Source of the DNA: Thermochromatium tepidum ATCC 43061
GTDB lineage: Bacteria > Pseudomonadota > Gammaproteobacteria > Chromatiales > Chromatiaceae
Direction of reading: 5' to 3'
Assembly (NCBI RefSeq): GCF_009664085.1
Contig: NZ_CP039268.1
Span: forward strand, 1,907,501 to 1,971,500
DNA: 64,000 nt
Shown here: positions 45,554-55,192 of the stretch, piece after piece
Layout: each line of letters starts with the position of its first letter
Position numbering within the stretch: the first letter of the stretch is position 1
Notes under the pieces: model-generated
The model's input: only the letters and a program-made list of their open reading frames with translations
The model's database searches: none
What the model was told of the DNA's origin: nothing
Translations under genes and position numbers: made by a program

Positions 45554-46444
45554 GGATGGATGGGCAGCCTGCGGCGTCCGGCTCGGTCAGCTCGACCTGC
45601 TCGACCCTCAGCGCGCCGCGGCCAAAGCGTTCGATGTCGGCGATGTCTGCGGCGGTCGGCGCACGCACAGTGGCGACTTTGGGTGAGAAGATGAAGCGGC
45701 GCGGGTTTTCCGGGCCGGCCTCCGCGCCGTAATCGCGTGTGGTGCAGCGCTGCGGGTCGGCAAGGAAGTGCCAGCCTTCGATGTCGCGCGGATTGGGCAT
45801 GAAGTGCCAGGGTGGTGTCAGACGGGCGAGGTTGTCCTCCTGGCCATGCTCACGGATCACGATCTCCCAGCCGTGCGGTCGGGGTTCGAGACGGAACTCG
45901 AAGCGGCCACCGAAGCGTTGCCGGAATGTCTCGCCCGCCCGCAGGTGGCCGCGGATGCGCAGATCGAAGGCGGGTGGACGCAGCCTCTTTTTCAGTTCGG
46001 CAAGCGGCAGGCGTTGGCTATCGGTCGCGTCGGCAAAGATCTTGCCGCTTGCCATGCCATGATCGACGCGCAACCAGTATTCGCCACAGTGCGACAGCGC
46101 CCAGCCTTGGCCCGGCTTGGCACCGGGGCCGTTCAAGGCCAGCAGCCATTCGGTACCGGGCGGAAAGTCGGTCATCGGCGGACGACAGTGCATGCCATCG
46201 CCCATGGCGACGAGCAGGCCGCTGTCGAGGAGGCCGCCTTGCAGGGTGTCCAGCACCTGCACGCTCATCTTCGCTTCCGGCCCGGCGTGGTGGCGCAGGA
46301 TGCGGCCATGCACGATGAGCGACGCATTCCTGGCGACTTCGAGGAAGTTGCCCTCCAGGCACAGGAGCAGGCCAGCGCGATGACAGGCACGCCAAGGAGT
46401 ATGGCGCCAAGCCACCAACGGCGCGATAGGACAAAACGGCGCAT
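45513..46444 (-). pseudogene. Secreted CxC protein, frameshifted
   Basis: The start MRRFVLSRRWWLGAILLGVP and signal peptide (to about IALACSC) are in one frame. The mature part (EGNFLEVARNASLIVHGRIL to ALGFTVHLVGGR) is in another. The total length (932 bp) is not a multiple of three. Near 46358-46366, reading the coding strand as TCC-TGTG-CCTGG, removing one TG restores CSCLEGNF, so a 2-bp tandem duplication explains the break. The N-terminal CxC and following strand resemble NTR/TIMP-like domains (weak). The ATG overlaps the stop of the upstream gene. It could be a sequencing error rather than a true pseudogene. Confidence 0.7.
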
Positions 46445-47049
46445 CAGGGTTGCCTCGGCTGGCGTTTTTGCAGCTCGCGCGCCAGACAGGCGACCGCTGG
46501 CCGGCGGCTGACGAGTACGGGTGCGAGGGCCTGCTCGAAACGACGGGAGAGCCCGGCCTGCATCTGGGGCGGTGCCCAGCGCTGCGCCGCCTGGAGGCGA
46601 TGGGCGAGCAGCAGATGCAGAAAGGGGGCGATGGCGGTGTCGGCATGGGCGGCGAGCCAGTCGGCGACGAAATCCGCTTCGGCGAGCGGGCTGTCGACCA
46701 TGCCTTCCCACTCGACGGCGAGCGGGAAGTCCTGGGCGAAGGCCGTTGCCTCATCGCGCACCGATTCACCCAGCACGGCCACCATCTGTTCGACCAGGCG
46801 ACGCCGCAGCAACGGCAGGGCGGTTTCGGCCGAGGCGGGCGGCGACATCCGCCACAGCGGCGAGTGCGGCGCCACGCCGGCGAGATAACTGGCCAGACAG
46901 TCCGGGTCGCTGGCCGGGGCGATGGCACGGGGCAGTTCGCTGAGCGGCAAGACGCCATGCAACACCACATCGGCGAGCGTAAGCCGCGTTTCGGCCGCGA
47001 CACTGCCGCCAACGCGCCCAAGGAGCCAAAGGAGGACGAGGCCACGCAT
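46444..47049 (-). CDS. Secreted protein of unknown function
   Basis: A 201-residue protein with a short signal peptide (MRGLVLLWLLGRVGGSVAA). The mature part is helix-rich, with LPRAIAPASDPDCLASYLAG, LRRRLVEQMVAVLGESVRDE and FLHLLLAHRLQAAQRWAP. I do not recognise the family. It is the first gene of a tight operon: its TGA overlaps the ATG of the CxC gene, which abuts the radical SAM gene. A small secreted protein, a CxC partner and a radical SAM enzyme together suggest a modification or envelope role, but this is inference. Confidence 0.6.
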   Translation of the reverse strand: MRGLVLLWLLGRVGGSVAAETRLTLADVVLHGVLPLSELPRAIAPASDPDCLASYLAGVAPHSPLWRMSPPASAETALPLLRRRLVEQMVAVLGESVRDEATAFAQDFPLAVEWEGMVDSPLAEADFVADWLAAHADTAIAPFLHLLLAHRLQAAQRWAPPQMQAGLSRRFEQALAPVLVSRRPAVACLARELQKRQPRQP

Positions 47050-47134
47050 CAGTCGTGCCGCTCATCGGGTGCCGCGCCGAAAGAAAGGCCGAAGCGCTCG
47101 CGGCCCACGCGGCTTCGACCGCGGCGCTGAGGTC

Positions 47135-48373
47135 TCAGGCCCCACGTCCGCGCCCGTAGTGCGATTCGATGTAGGCATCGACCAGGCGCTTGAACTGCTC
47201 GGTGATGCCCTCGCCCTTGAGTGTGGCGACCTTCTCGCCATCGACATAGACGGGCGCGGCCGGACGCTCGCCGCTGCCGGGCAGGCTGATGCCGATGTTG
47301 GCATGCCTGCTCTCGCCCGGTCCATTGACCACGCAGCCCATCACCGCCACCTTCAGGGTCTCGATCCCCGGATACCGGGTGCACCATTCAGGCATCCGCG
47401 CGCGCAGATAGCCCTGGATGTCCTTGGCCAGGTGCTGGAAGGTGTCGCTGGTGGTGCGTCCGCAGCCGGGGCAGGCGGTGACCATGGGCGCAAACGCACG
47501 CAGCCCCATGGATTGTAGGATCTCCTGTGCCACCACCACCTCGCGGGTGCGCGACTCACCCGGTTCCGGGGTGAGCGAGACGCGGATGGTGTCGCCGATC
47601 CCCTCCTGTAACAAGACGGCAAGGGCCGCGGTCGAGGCGACGATACCCTTGGTGCCCATGCCGGCCTCGGTCAGACCCAGATGCAAGGCGTGATCGGTGC
47701 GGGCCGCGAGCATCCGATAGACCCGGATCAGGTCCTGCACCCCGCTCATCTTGCACGAAAGCACGATATGATCCCTCGGCAGACCCAGTTGCACCGCACG
47801 CTCGGCACTGCTGATGGCCGACTCGACCATGGCCTCGTACATGATCTGGTCGCTGTCCTTGGGCTGGGGGGCCCGGGCGTTGTCATCCATCATCCGCGCC
47901 ACCAGCTCCTGATCCAGACTCCCCCAGTTGACCCCGATCCGCACCGGGCGGTCGTAACGGCAGGCCAGCTCGATCAGGGTCGCAAACTGGCTGTCCCGCT
48001 TTTCGCCCGTGCCGACATTGCCCGGATTGATCCGGTACTTGGCCAGGGCCTGGGCGCACTCGGGATAGTCGGTCAGCAGCCGATGGCCGTTGAAATGGAA
48101 GTCACCCACCAGCGGGACCGAGCAGTCCTGGGCATCGAGCGCCGCGCGGATCGCCGGGACGGCCTTGGCGGCCGATTCATGGTTGACGGTCAGACGTACC
48201 AGCTCGGAGCCGGCACGCGCCAGCTCGATCACTTGACGCACGGTCGACTCGATGTCGGCGGTGTCGGTGTTGGTCATGGACTGGACGACGATCGGTGCTC
48301 CGCCACCGATGGTCAGGTGGCCGACGGTCACGGGTAGGGTCGGGCGGCGCTGGGGGGTGTTGGTTTGGCTCAT
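47135..48373 (-). CDS. ispG: 4-hydroxy-3-methylbut-2-enyl diphosphate synthase
   Basis: A 412-residue MEP-pathway enzyme (GcpE) that converts MEcPP to HMBPP. It has [34 protein letters not shown], and [20 protein letters not shown]. The C-terminal [4Fe-4S] ligands are in [14 protein letters not shown] and [17 protein letters not shown], with the conserved Glu. The ATG at 48373 is followed by an unstructured lead-in ([11 protein letters not shown]); the frame stays open 21 codons further. Confidence 0.96.
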   Translation of the reverse strand: MSQTNTPQRRPTLPVTVGHLTIGGGAPIVVQSMTNTDTADIESTVRQVIELARAGSELVRLTVNHESAAKAVPAIRAALDAQDCSVPLVGDFHFNGHRLLTDYPECAQALAKYRINPGNVGTGEKRDSQFATLIELACRYDRPVRIGVNWGSLDQELVARMMDDNARAPQPKDSDQIMYEAMVESAISSAERAVQLGLPRDHIVLSCKMSGVQDLIRVYRMLAARTDHALHLGLTEAGMGTKGIVASTAALAVLLQEGIGDTIRVSLTPEPGESRTREVVVAQEILQSMGLRAFAPMVTACPGCGRTTSDTFQHLAKDIQGYLRARMPEWCTRYPGIETLKVAVMGCVVNGPGESRHANIGISLPGSGERPAAPVYVDGEKVATLKGEGITEQFKRLVDAYIESHYGRGRGA

Positions 48374-48432
48374 GGGTGCGACTCGTTCTACATCGGCGAT
48401 AAGGGACACAAGGGGGTTGATCCAGGCGGTCT

Positions 48433-49287
48433 TCAAGGCAGGGGTGCGCGCAGCCCGGCTAGGATCTCAAGATAATCCGGCTCATCCGGGGCGATGAAAC
48501 CATGCCGGATCAGAAAGTCGATGATGGTCAGGTTGCAGTTGAGCTTGAAGGCCTCGGTGTCGCGCACCAGCGCGGCGACCTCGGCCAGCGGCAGTCGCCG
48601 GAAGGACTCGACCTCGCCATCGGTACAGACCGGCTCAAAGTCCTCCGGCAGTTCCAAATCGTAGCAGTACATGACATCCGGCTTGAGCCCCTCCGGCGCG
48701 GCGCGGCAATAGGTGATGGCGCCCACCGCCACCGCCCGATCGGCGAGCACAGACGGTATCCCGGCCTCCTCGGCGCATTCCTTGCGCAGATTATCCGCCA
48801 GACTCAACCCATACGGGAGCCCGCCGGCGACCAGATTGTCCAGATGGAGCGGATAATGACGCCGATCCGCCGCACGCCGCCCGACCCACATCTCGGTCCC
48901 ATGTGGGGTGCGGACATAGCCGTTGAGGTGCTGGCCAAAGGCGCGTGCACCGAGAAAGGGGGCATAGGCGCGGTCGATCAGACAGCAGACCTGGTCGCGG
49001 GTGCCGGCGGTCAAGGGATAGCGCTCGCCGTGCGGCGGGCCGACCACACCCTCCTCGGCCAGGGCGGCAAAGAGGGTATCCAACACCTCGGTGCGCGCTG
49101 CGAATCCCTCCGGCGCGCCGAACCAGATCACGGCCTCGGACTCGACCCCAAACTGTCTCGGCCAGCGCCGCAGGTGGTCGCGGGCGCGGCGATGCAACCA
49201 GCCGATCTGGGTCCCATTGAGCCACAGGGGCACGAAATCGCCCGGATTCCAGGCGTTACAGGCACGAATCTTGTCAAGAAAGCCCAT
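48433..49287 (-). CDS. DUF4743-Nudix hydrolase
   Basis: A 284-residue two-domain protein. N-terminal DUF4743-like domain ([32 protein letters not shown]) is joined to a Nudix domain. The Nudix box reads [20 protein letters not shown] (Gx5Ex7REUxEExGU, with the first Glu replaced by Ser). Members related to yeast Tnr3 hydrolyse damaged thiamine diphosphates. ATG 49287 chosen (MGFLDKI); ATG 49296 is an alternative. It lies 12 bp after ppsR. Confidence 0.85.
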   Translation of the reverse strand: MGFLDKIRACNAWNPGDFVPLWLNGTQIGWLHRRARDHLRRWPRQFGVESEAVIWFGAPEGFAARTEVLDTLFAALAEEGVVGPPHGERYPLTAGTRDQVCCLIDRAYAPFLGARAFGQHLNGYVRTPHGTEMWVGRRAADRRHYPLHLDNLVAGGLPYGLSLADNLRKECAEEAGIPSVLADRAVAVGAITYCRAAPEGLKPDVMYCYDLELPEDFEPVCTDGEVESFRRLPLAEVAALVRDTEAFKLNCNLTIIDFLIRHGFIAPDEPDYLEILAGLRAPLP

Positions 49288-49299
49288 CGCGACCACACC

Positions 49300-50148
49300 T
49301 CAAAACCCGGTCTCAACGATGGTCAGTGCCCCCTGACCTTCCTGGTTCTCCTTAAGCGCCTTGACGACCTGCGAGGAGATCTCCTCGATCGACTGCGAGG
49401 TGGTGTTGAGCACCGGCACCTGCAAGCGCCTGTAGATCTGATGCGCCAGGCGGATCTCGTCCTGACAGCGTTTGAGCGAGGCATAGGGGCTACCGGGGCG
49501 ACGTTCCTCGCGGATGAGCTGTAAGCGCTGCGGATCGATGGTGAGGGCAAAGAGCTTGTGTCTGCAGTCGTAGAGTAACTGCGGCACATCGCCGCGTTCG
49601 AAGTCCTCCTCGGTGAGCGGATAATTGGCCGCGCGCAGGCCATAATGCATCGCCAGATAGAGACAGGTCGGGGTCTTGCCCGAGCGCGACACCCCAGTCA
49701 GGATCACATCGGCACGATGGAAGTTTTCGGGGCGCACGCCGTCGTCGTTGGACATGGCGAAATTGATCGCCTCGATGCGCTTGGTGTAGTAGCTCGGCTT
49801 GGTGATGGCGTGGCTGCGACCGGCCTTGAGACTCGGCGGCACCCCGAGCTCGCGCGCCAGCGGCTCGACAAAGACCTCGAACAGTTCGATATAGAAGCAA
49901 TTGCCGCCCTTGAGGATGGCGCGGATGCCGTCGTCGAGCATGGTGGCGAAGACGATCGGACGCACGCCATCACGCTCGGCCGCCTCCTGCATGCGCTGGG
50001 TCAGGGCCTGCGCGCGCAGTTCGGTGTTGATATAGGGCATATAGACCTGCTCGAACTCGACGGTATCGAACTGTGACAGCAGGCTGTGGCCCAGGGTCTC
50101 GGCGGTGATGCCGGTGCTCTCGGAGACAAAGAAGACGGTACGGCGCAT
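49300..50148 (-). CDS. ppsR: PEP synthase regulatory protein (bifunctional kinase/pyrophosphorylase)
   Basis: A 282-residue DUF299 protein that inactivates and reactivates PEP synthase by phosphorylating and dephosphorylating a Thr. MRRTVFFVSESTGITAETLG is the family start; the P-loop is VILTGVSRSGKTPTCLYLA; later ITKPSYYTKRIEAINFAMSN, DDG. It ends NTTSQSIEEISSQVVKAL. The ppsA gene is not in the window. Confidence 0.94.
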   Translation of the reverse strand: MRRTVFFVSESTGITAETLGHSLLSQFDTVEFEQVYMPYINTELRAQALTQRMQEAAERDGVRPIVFATMLDDGIRAILKGGNCFYIELFEVFVEPLARELGVPPSLKAGRSHAITKPSYYTKRIEAINFAMSNDDGVRPENFHRADVILTGVSRSGKTPTCLYLAMHYGLRAANYPLTEEDFERGDVPQLLYDCRHKLFALTIDPQRLQLIREERRPGSPYASLKRCQDEIRLAHQIYRRLQVPVLNTTSQSIEEISSQVVKALKENQEGQGALTIVETGF

Positions 50149-50418
50149 GGCGACTCAAAATACAGGACAACGCGAACCTGGGACCGACTGGAGGTGATCG
50201 GCCCAGAAGTATGACATGCTGGCGGTCCGAGGCGTGGAACGAGAATGGCCATGCCAGATCGAATCGCCGATCTTGGCCGGGCGCCCGAGCCGCCCGCGCG
50301 GCTGCTTTTGCGGGAAGTTCGGAAAAGCGCACCGGCTTGCGATTATCATTGGGCCTCCGGTTCCCCCCACAAACGAAGCATTAGCGCCCCATCCGCGAGA
50401 CGGGGCCGCGGAGGACTC

Positions 50419-51678
50419 ATGCAGAACGACCGTATCATCGCCTTCGTCATGGCCGGTGGCCAAGGCTCCCGGCTCCAGCCCTTGACCACCGGACGCTCCA
50501 AGCCCTCGGTGCCCTTTGGATCGCGTTACCGGATCGTCGACTTCGTGCTCAGCAATCTGGTCAACTCGCAGATCCAGACCATCTATCTGCTAGTGCAGTA
50601 CAAGTCACAGTCGCTCATCGAGCACGTGCGCAAGGCCTGGACCATCTCGCCGCTCCTCCAGAATCAGTTCGTCACCGTGGTGCCGCCGCAGATGATGGCC
50701 GGTGAGCACTGGTTCCAGGGTACGGCCGATGCGGTCAACCAGAACATCAACCTGATCGAGGAGCATCGCCCAGGGTTGGTCGCGGTGTTCGGCGCCGACC
50801 ACATCTATCGCATGGATATCCGCCAGATGGTCGACTTCCATCGCGAGCGCCAGGCCGATGTCACCATCGCTGCCCTACCGGTGCCGCTGCACGAGGCCTC
50901 CAGTTTCGGCGTCATCGTCGCCGATGAGACCGGACGCATCCAGGCGTTCGAGGAAAAACCGGCCCAGCCAACGCCCATGCCAGTGAATCCAAACATGGCC
51001 TTCGCCTCCATGGGCAACTATATCTTCAACACGGACGTCCTGATCAAGGCCCTGCACCAGACTCAGCAGGCCGGTGAGACCGATTTCGGTCAGCACGTCC
51101 TGCCGCGGCTACTGCGCACCCATCGGCTTTTCGCCTACGACTTCGCCACCAACCGCATCCCCGGCGTGCAGCCCTATGAAACTCAGGTCTACTGGCGCGA
51201 CGTCGGCAACCTGGATGCCTATTTCGAGGCCCATCGCGACGTGCTGGGCGCCGAACCCGTGTTCGATGTCTTCAATCCGGAATGGCCGATCTATTCGAGC
51301 AGCTATCAGGGCCCGGTGGCGCGCGTGCTCGGCGGCCAGATCGAGAACACCCTGCTTGGCGCCGCGACCCTGGTCTATCCAGGCGCGAGGCTCCGCAACT
51401 CCATCATCCGACGCGAGGCGGTGATCGAAGAAGATGCGGTGCTGGACGAGTGCATCATCATGGACTATGTGCGGATCAGCCGGGGCGCGCGGCTGCGGCG
51501 GGTGATCGTCGATCGCCACAATTTCATCGCCCCGGGCGATGAGATCGGTTTCGACCGCGCCCGTGATGCCGAGCGCTTCCATGTCAGTCCGGGCGGCGTG
51601 ACCGTCATCCCCCAGGGACAGGTCAGCTATTTCGCGCGCGACATCCGCGGCTCGGGTCGGCGCGGCTATTCGGAATAG
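50419..51678 (+). CDS. glgC: Glucose-1-phosphate adenylyltransferase
   Basis: A 419-residue ADP-glucose pyrophosphorylase that commits sugar to glycogen. FVMAGGQGSRLQPLTTGRSK, KPSVPFGSRYRIVDFVLSN, QGTADAVNQNI, ADHIYRMD and GVIVADETGRIQAFEEKP are visible. The C-terminal left-handed beta-helix starts near residue 300. ATG 50419 follows GGAGGAC at good spacing; the open frame upstream is not homologous. No other glg genes are adjacent. Confidence 0.95.
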   Translation: MQNDRIIAFVMAGGQGSRLQPLTTGRSKPSVPFGSRYRIVDFVLSNLVNSQIQTIYLLVQYKSQSLIEHVRKAWTISPLLQNQFVTVVPPQMMAGEHWFQGTADAVNQNINLIEEHRPGLVAVFGADHIYRMDIRQMVDFHRERQADVTIAALPVPLHEASSFGVIVADETGRIQAFEEKPAQPTPMPVNPNMAFASMGNYIFNTDVLIKALHQTQQAGETDFGQHVLPRLLRTHRLFAYDFATNRIPGVQPYETQVYWRDVGNLDAYFEAHRDVLGAEPVFDVFNPEWPIYSSSYQGPVARVLGGQIENTLLGAATLVYPGARLRNSIIRREAVIEEDAVLDECIIMDYVRISRGARLRRVIVDRHNFIAPGDEIGFDRARDAERFHVSPGGVTVIPQGQVSYFARDIRGSGRRGYSE

Positions 51679-52176
51679 TCAGCCGCCTTGGATCTCGACC
51701 AGGGTGCCGTTGGGGGTCTGGTCGAAGAGCTCAATCAGATCTGGGTTGCGCATCCGGATACAGCCATGCGAGCGCGGCACCCCCATGGGTTCGGAGTCCG
51801 GGCAGCCGTGGATATAGATAAAGCGGCGCAGCGTATCGACCTGCCCGCCGCGATTGCGCCCAGGTTCGCAACCCGTGAGCCAGAGGATGCGGGTCAGGAT
51901 CCAGTCGCGCCCCGGATAGAGCGCTGCCAGGGATTCATCATAGATCTCGCCGGTCGGACGCCGTGCGCGAAAGACGGTGCCGATCGGACAGCCATCGCCG
52001 ATGCGCAACCGCACGCGATGCAGACCGCGCGGGGTGCATCCGCTGCCGAATGCCTCGCCGGCGCCGTTCGCGCCGGTCGAGACCGGATAGCGTCGCATCG
52101 GACGCGCACCGACCAAGAGCGTCAGTCGCTGGGTGTCGAGGTCGACCACGAGGCGCCGTTCGGTCAGGGGAGCCAT
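51679..52176 (-). CDS. L,D-transpeptidase (YkuD domain)
   Basis: A 165-residue YkuD protein. RRLVVDLDTQRLTLLVGARP, PVSTGANGAGEAFGSGCTPR and the active site HGCPDSEPMGVPRSHGCIRM (His..Ser-His-Gly-Cys) are visible. No signal peptide or LysM domain is seen, which is unusual for a peptidoglycan cross-linker, so it may act in the cytoplasm or use an upstream start. ATG 52176 gives a compact domain; the open frame runs to 52233. Confidence 0.85.
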   Translation of the reverse strand: MAPLTERRLVVDLDTQRLTLLVGARPMRRYPVSTGANGAGEAFGSGCTPRGLHRVRLRIGDGCPIGTVFRARRPTGEIYDESLAALYPGRDWILTRILWLTGCEPGRNRGGQVDTLRRFIYIHGCPDSEPMGVPRSHGCIRMRNPDLIELFDQTPNGTLVEIQGG

Positions 52177-52238
52177 TTCATCGAGGCTTGATAGCGCAAC
52201 GCCGGATCGACTGGTTTGGGACTTGCCGCACACCTGGT

Positions 52239-52538
52239 TCAGAAGACCCAGGCAATCAGCAGCGTCAGGATGAGAAAAAAGGAGAAGAAGGCGCCAAGCA
52301 TGAATTGCAGCTCGCCGATCAACCCATCACCGGCCACAAGCGCGAAGAAGGCGATGAGTGCGACGGTCAGACCAAAGCCCCAGGGGACGGACTCCCGCAG
52401 TCCCAGCCCTTCGTTCAGCGTACCGATGATGGGTGTAGCGGCCGGCAGCAGGAACAGGACCAGGAGCGCCAACACCAGGACGGCCATCAGGACGACCACC
52501 GCCAGCCACTTGAGATCACCGCGATCGCCGGCGCCCAT
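52239..52538 (-). CDS. Small polytopic membrane protein
   Basis: A 99-residue, very hydrophobic protein with three segments (about 10-34, 52-72, 77-99). I do not recognise it. It starts within 10 bp of the end of the PH-domain gene, so the two are probably one transcript. ATG 52547 is an alternative start. Confidence 0.6.
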   Translation of the reverse strand: MGAGDRGDLKWLAVVVLMAVLVLALLVLFLLPAATPIIGTLNEGLGLRESVPWGFGLTVALIAFFALVAGDGLIGELQFMLGAFFSFFLILTLLIAWVF

Positions 52539-52543
52539 GATAC

Positions 52544-53032
52544 TCAAGCCCCGCAGGCCGGTTGCGCCTTGATCAGTTCGCGGATCCGTCCCGGATCAGG
52601 CAGACCGCGCACCACCAGCTCGGGCGTATCGCCGGCGGTGTAGATGCTGATGTCGCCGGCATTCATGATGCGCTGAAACAGCGTCTGTGTGACCCGGACC
52701 GTGCGTACCGAGGCCATGTTGATCTCGGTGTACTGCTTGCTGAACAGACCGTGGGTCCAGAGGATCTCATCGGACGTGATCTCGAGATGATCGCTCAGGG
52801 TTGCAACCCACCAGGTCAGGAGCTGGAGCGTGAAGAACACGAAGACGCCGATGCCGATCATCTGGAGCGTCCGCCCGTCGCTCTGAATCTGAGACCTAAG
52901 CTCCGGCGGAACGAGCTGATCGCCGGTCACTGCAATCAGGATACCGCCGAGCATGAGCAGAACGGTCAGCAGGGTACCGAATGGACGGGTACGCAGCAGC
53001 GAGGGATGGGCGTCGTAGAGGACTTGGGGCAT
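52544..53032 (-). CDS. PH-domain membrane protein (YdbT/YdbS-like)
   Basis: A 162-residue protein. Two N-terminal helices (about 19-40 and 58-80) precede a bacterial PH domain (bPH2): LSDHLEITSDEILWTHGLFS, EINMASVRTVRVTQTLFQRI and GDISIYTAGDTPELVVRGLP. The family is widespread with no settled function. Confidence 0.8.
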   Translation of the reverse strand: MPQVLYDAHPSLLRTRPFGTLLTVLLMLGGILIAVTGDQLVPPELRSQIQSDGRTLQMIGIGVFVFFTLQLLTWWVATLSDHLEITSDEILWTHGLFSKQYTEINMASVRTVRVTQTLFQRIMNAGDISIYTAGDTPELVVRGLPDPGRIRELIKAQPACGA

Positions 53033-53294
53033 CGGACACTCCTACCATGACCTTCATCAAAGTGGGCGGGCGCGTGGCGATACTAGCGCAAGCCCTCAGG
53101 ATTAAAAAGCGATTCACTTATGACCCGCTCAGGCTGGGCAGTCGTGCTTCTTTAATCAAAGGTATTTGTCGATTCGCTGCACCCAGGTGCCAACCTGAGC
53201 CTTTAATCTGAACCCGCCGGGGTTATCGCGCTCCAAGTCCTGGCAGCTCGTCACTGTTCGAGCCGCGTCCACTCATCCGATGAGGAACCATGCT

Positions 53295-53858
53295 ATGAAC
53301 GATCGACTGGTCCACACCAGACTGCCCCGCACCGGCGCCGCACTCGGCCTGATCCTGACCACCACGCTTATCGGCACCACAACGGTCCAGGCCTGTCCGG
53401 GCCTGGACTGGCAAGGCGGACCGGACATGGACGTCGGCTCCAAGATCGAATCCATGGCCAAACGTCTCGATCTGACCCCGGAGCAGCAGGCCCAGGTGCG
53501 CGCCATCCTGGAGCAGACCCGCCAGGAACAGAGGCGTCTGCGCCAGGAGAGTCGCGCCCAGATCGAAGCCCTGCTGACCGAGGAGCAAAAGGCCAAGCGC
53601 GCCGAGCGCCAGGCGAGGGCCGTGAACCGTCAGGTCGAACGCCTGACCGACTGGCTCGAGCTCAGCAACGAACAGGCCGACCGGATCAAGACGCTCCTCA
53701 CCGAGCAGCGCCAGAATCCGGAGCTGACCCGCGCCGAGCTGTATGAGCGGATGTCTGCCATCCTGACCGCCGAGCAGCGCGCCGAGTTCGAACAGGGACG
53801 CGGACGCGGTCTCGGCGGCGATCGGCGTGGACGCGGCGATGGCTGCCTCGCCGACTGA
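53295..53858 (+). CDS. Spy/CpxP-like periplasmic protein (LTxxQ)
   Basis: A 187-residue protein. Signal peptide (residues 1-33, ending VQA), then a helical domain with two LTxxQ-type motifs (LDLTPEQQAQVRAILEQ and LELSNEQADRIKTLL), the mark of Spy/CpxP chaperones. A third LTAEQRAEFEQ is near the end. The tail is Gly/Arg-rich. ATG 53295 is preferred because GAGGAACC lies at the right distance; ATG 53280 is less well placed. A 260-bp spacer precedes it. Confidence 0.8.
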   Translation: MNDRLVHTRLPRTGAALGLILTTTLIGTTTVQACPGLDWQGGPDMDVGSKIESMAKRLDLTPEQQAQVRAILEQTRQEQRRLRQESRAQIEALLTEEQKAKRAERQARAVNRQVERLTDWLELSNEQADRIKTLLTEQRQNPELTRAELYERMSAILTAEQRAEFEQGRGRGLGGDRRGRGDGCLAD

Positions 53859-53866
53859 TCGGCCCC

Positions 53867-54622
53867 TCAAGCCGGCGGCTCACGCCGGCGACGATCGCGA
53901 TTTCCCTTGAGCCGAAACAGCGTCCAGGCCGGCCCGGAGACGGCATAGGTCAGGGCCATCAGGAACAGCACCAGCGGCGGATGGATGAAGACGACGGCAA
54001 AGCCGAGCATCATCATCACCGCCAGCAGAAAGGGCACACGCCCCTGCAGGTTGATCTGCTTGAAGCTGTAATAGCGGAAGTTGCTGACCATCAGGAGTCC
54101 GGCCCCTGCCGTCAAGAAGGCCGCCAGCCAGGACACGTCCTGTCCTTCGACCCCGAACTCCTGGGCCGTCCAGATCCCCATCGCGATGATGGCCGCTGCC
54201 GGCGGGCTGGGCAACCCCTGGAAATACCGCTTGTCGGCGATCCCGACCTGGGTGTTGAAACGGGCCAAACGCAGCGCCGCCGCTGCCGTAAAGATAAAAG
54301 CCGCCAACCAACCGATCTTGCCCAAGGCCCCCAGGGCCCAGTGATAGGCAACCAGGGATGGCGCCACTCCGAAGGCGACCATGTCGGAGAGGCTGTCGTA
54401 CTCAGCCCCGAAGGCGCTCTGGGTATTGGTCAGACGCGCGATGCGACCATCGAAGCCGTCGAGGAACTGCGCCGTGAGGATCGCGATGGCCGCGGCCTCG
54501 AAGTGTCCCTGGGTGGCCGAGAGCACGGCATAGAAGCCGGCGAAGAGCGCGGCGGTTGTAAACAGATTTGGCAGCAGATAGATACCGCGATGGGTTTTGC
54601 GTGGATCCGGGGTTTCGTCCAT
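53867..54622 (-). CDS. pssA: CDP-diacylglycerol-serine O-phosphatidyltransferase
   Basis: A 251-residue membrane enzyme making phosphatidylserine, precursor of phosphatidylethanolamine. The CDP-alcohol phosphotransferase motif is DGFDGRIARLTNTQSAFGAE, then YDSLSDMVAFG (DGx2ARx8Gx3Dx3D). About seven helices. YLLPNLFTTAALFAGFYAV is the usual N-terminal helix. Divergent from hoxE with 75 bp between. Confidence 0.94.
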   Translation of the reverse strand: MDETPDPRKTHRGIYLLPNLFTTAALFAGFYAVLSATQGHFEAAAIAILTAQFLDGFDGRIARLTNTQSAFGAEYDSLSDMVAFGVAPSLVAYHWALGALGKIGWLAAFIFTAAAALRLARFNTQVGIADKRYFQGLPSPPAAAIIAMGIWTAQEFGVEGQDVSWLAAFLTAGAGLLMVSNFRYYSFKQINLQGRVPFLLAVMMMLGFAVVFIHPPLVLFLMALTYAVSGPAWTLFRLKGNRDRRRREPPA

Positions 54623-54697
54623 AGTATCTATTGTCGGTTAGCGAAACATCGTGGCAAACATGATAGCAAGCACCGCAACCCTCGAAGCGGAGGATCC

Positions 54698-55192
54698 ATG
54701 ACACTGCCGCCTACCAGACCGCCGCTGCCGAGCGACGATCCGCGCTGGAAGCTCGTGAATGCCACCATGCGCCGCAACGGCTACGCCGGGCACGCCCTGA
54801 TCGAGACCCTGCACAGCGTCCAGGACGCCTTTGGCTATCTCGACGAGACGGCGCTGCGTTTCGTCGCCGCCTCGCTCGACCTGCCGCTCAGCAAGGTCTT
54901 CGGGGTCGCGACCTTCTACCATATCTTCATGCTCAAACCGAAGGGTCGGCATACCTGTGTGGTCTGCATCGGCACCGCCTGTTACATCAAGGGCGCGAGT
55001 GGCCTGATCGAGGGACTCCAGGGGCGCTATGACATCAATCCGGGCGAGACCACCGCCGACGACCAGCTCTCGCTGCTGACGGCGCGTTGTGTCGGTGCCT
55101 GTAGTCTGGCCCCGGCTGTGGTCATCGACGGCGAGGTCCTGGGCAAGCAGACCCCAGAGACCCTGATCACCACCCTGGAGGGGTTGAGCTGA
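54698..55192 (+). CDS. hoxE: NAD-linked bidirectional hydrogenase, HoxE subunit
   Basis: A 164-residue NuoE-like subunit binding one [2Fe-2S] cluster: [10 protein letters not shown] and [10 protein letters not shown] supply the four Cys. It sits at the electron-transfer junction of the diaphorase half. The ATG at 54698 has GGAGGA just upstream and fits the family length; the open frame upstream is antisense to pssA. Its stop overlaps the hoxF start by one base. First gene of hoxEFUYHW. Confidence 0.93.
   Translation: MTLPPTRPPLPSDDPRWKLVNATMRRNGYAGHALIETLHSVQDAFGYLDETALRFVAASLDLPLSKVFGVATFYHIFMLKPKGRHTCVVCIGTACYIKGASGLIEGLQGRYDINPGETTADDQLSLLTARCVGACSLAPAVVIDGEVLGKQTPETLITTLEGLS

Noticed and set aside
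45513-47045. 510-codon minus-strand frame as one long gene
   Set aside because: Its first half is out of frame with the secreted protein at 46444-47049 and has no family features; the real gene begins at 46444 and changes frame.
53981-54697. N-terminal extension of HoxE
   Set aside because: The open frame runs on upstream but is antisense to pssA; ATG 54698 has a strong RBS and the family length.
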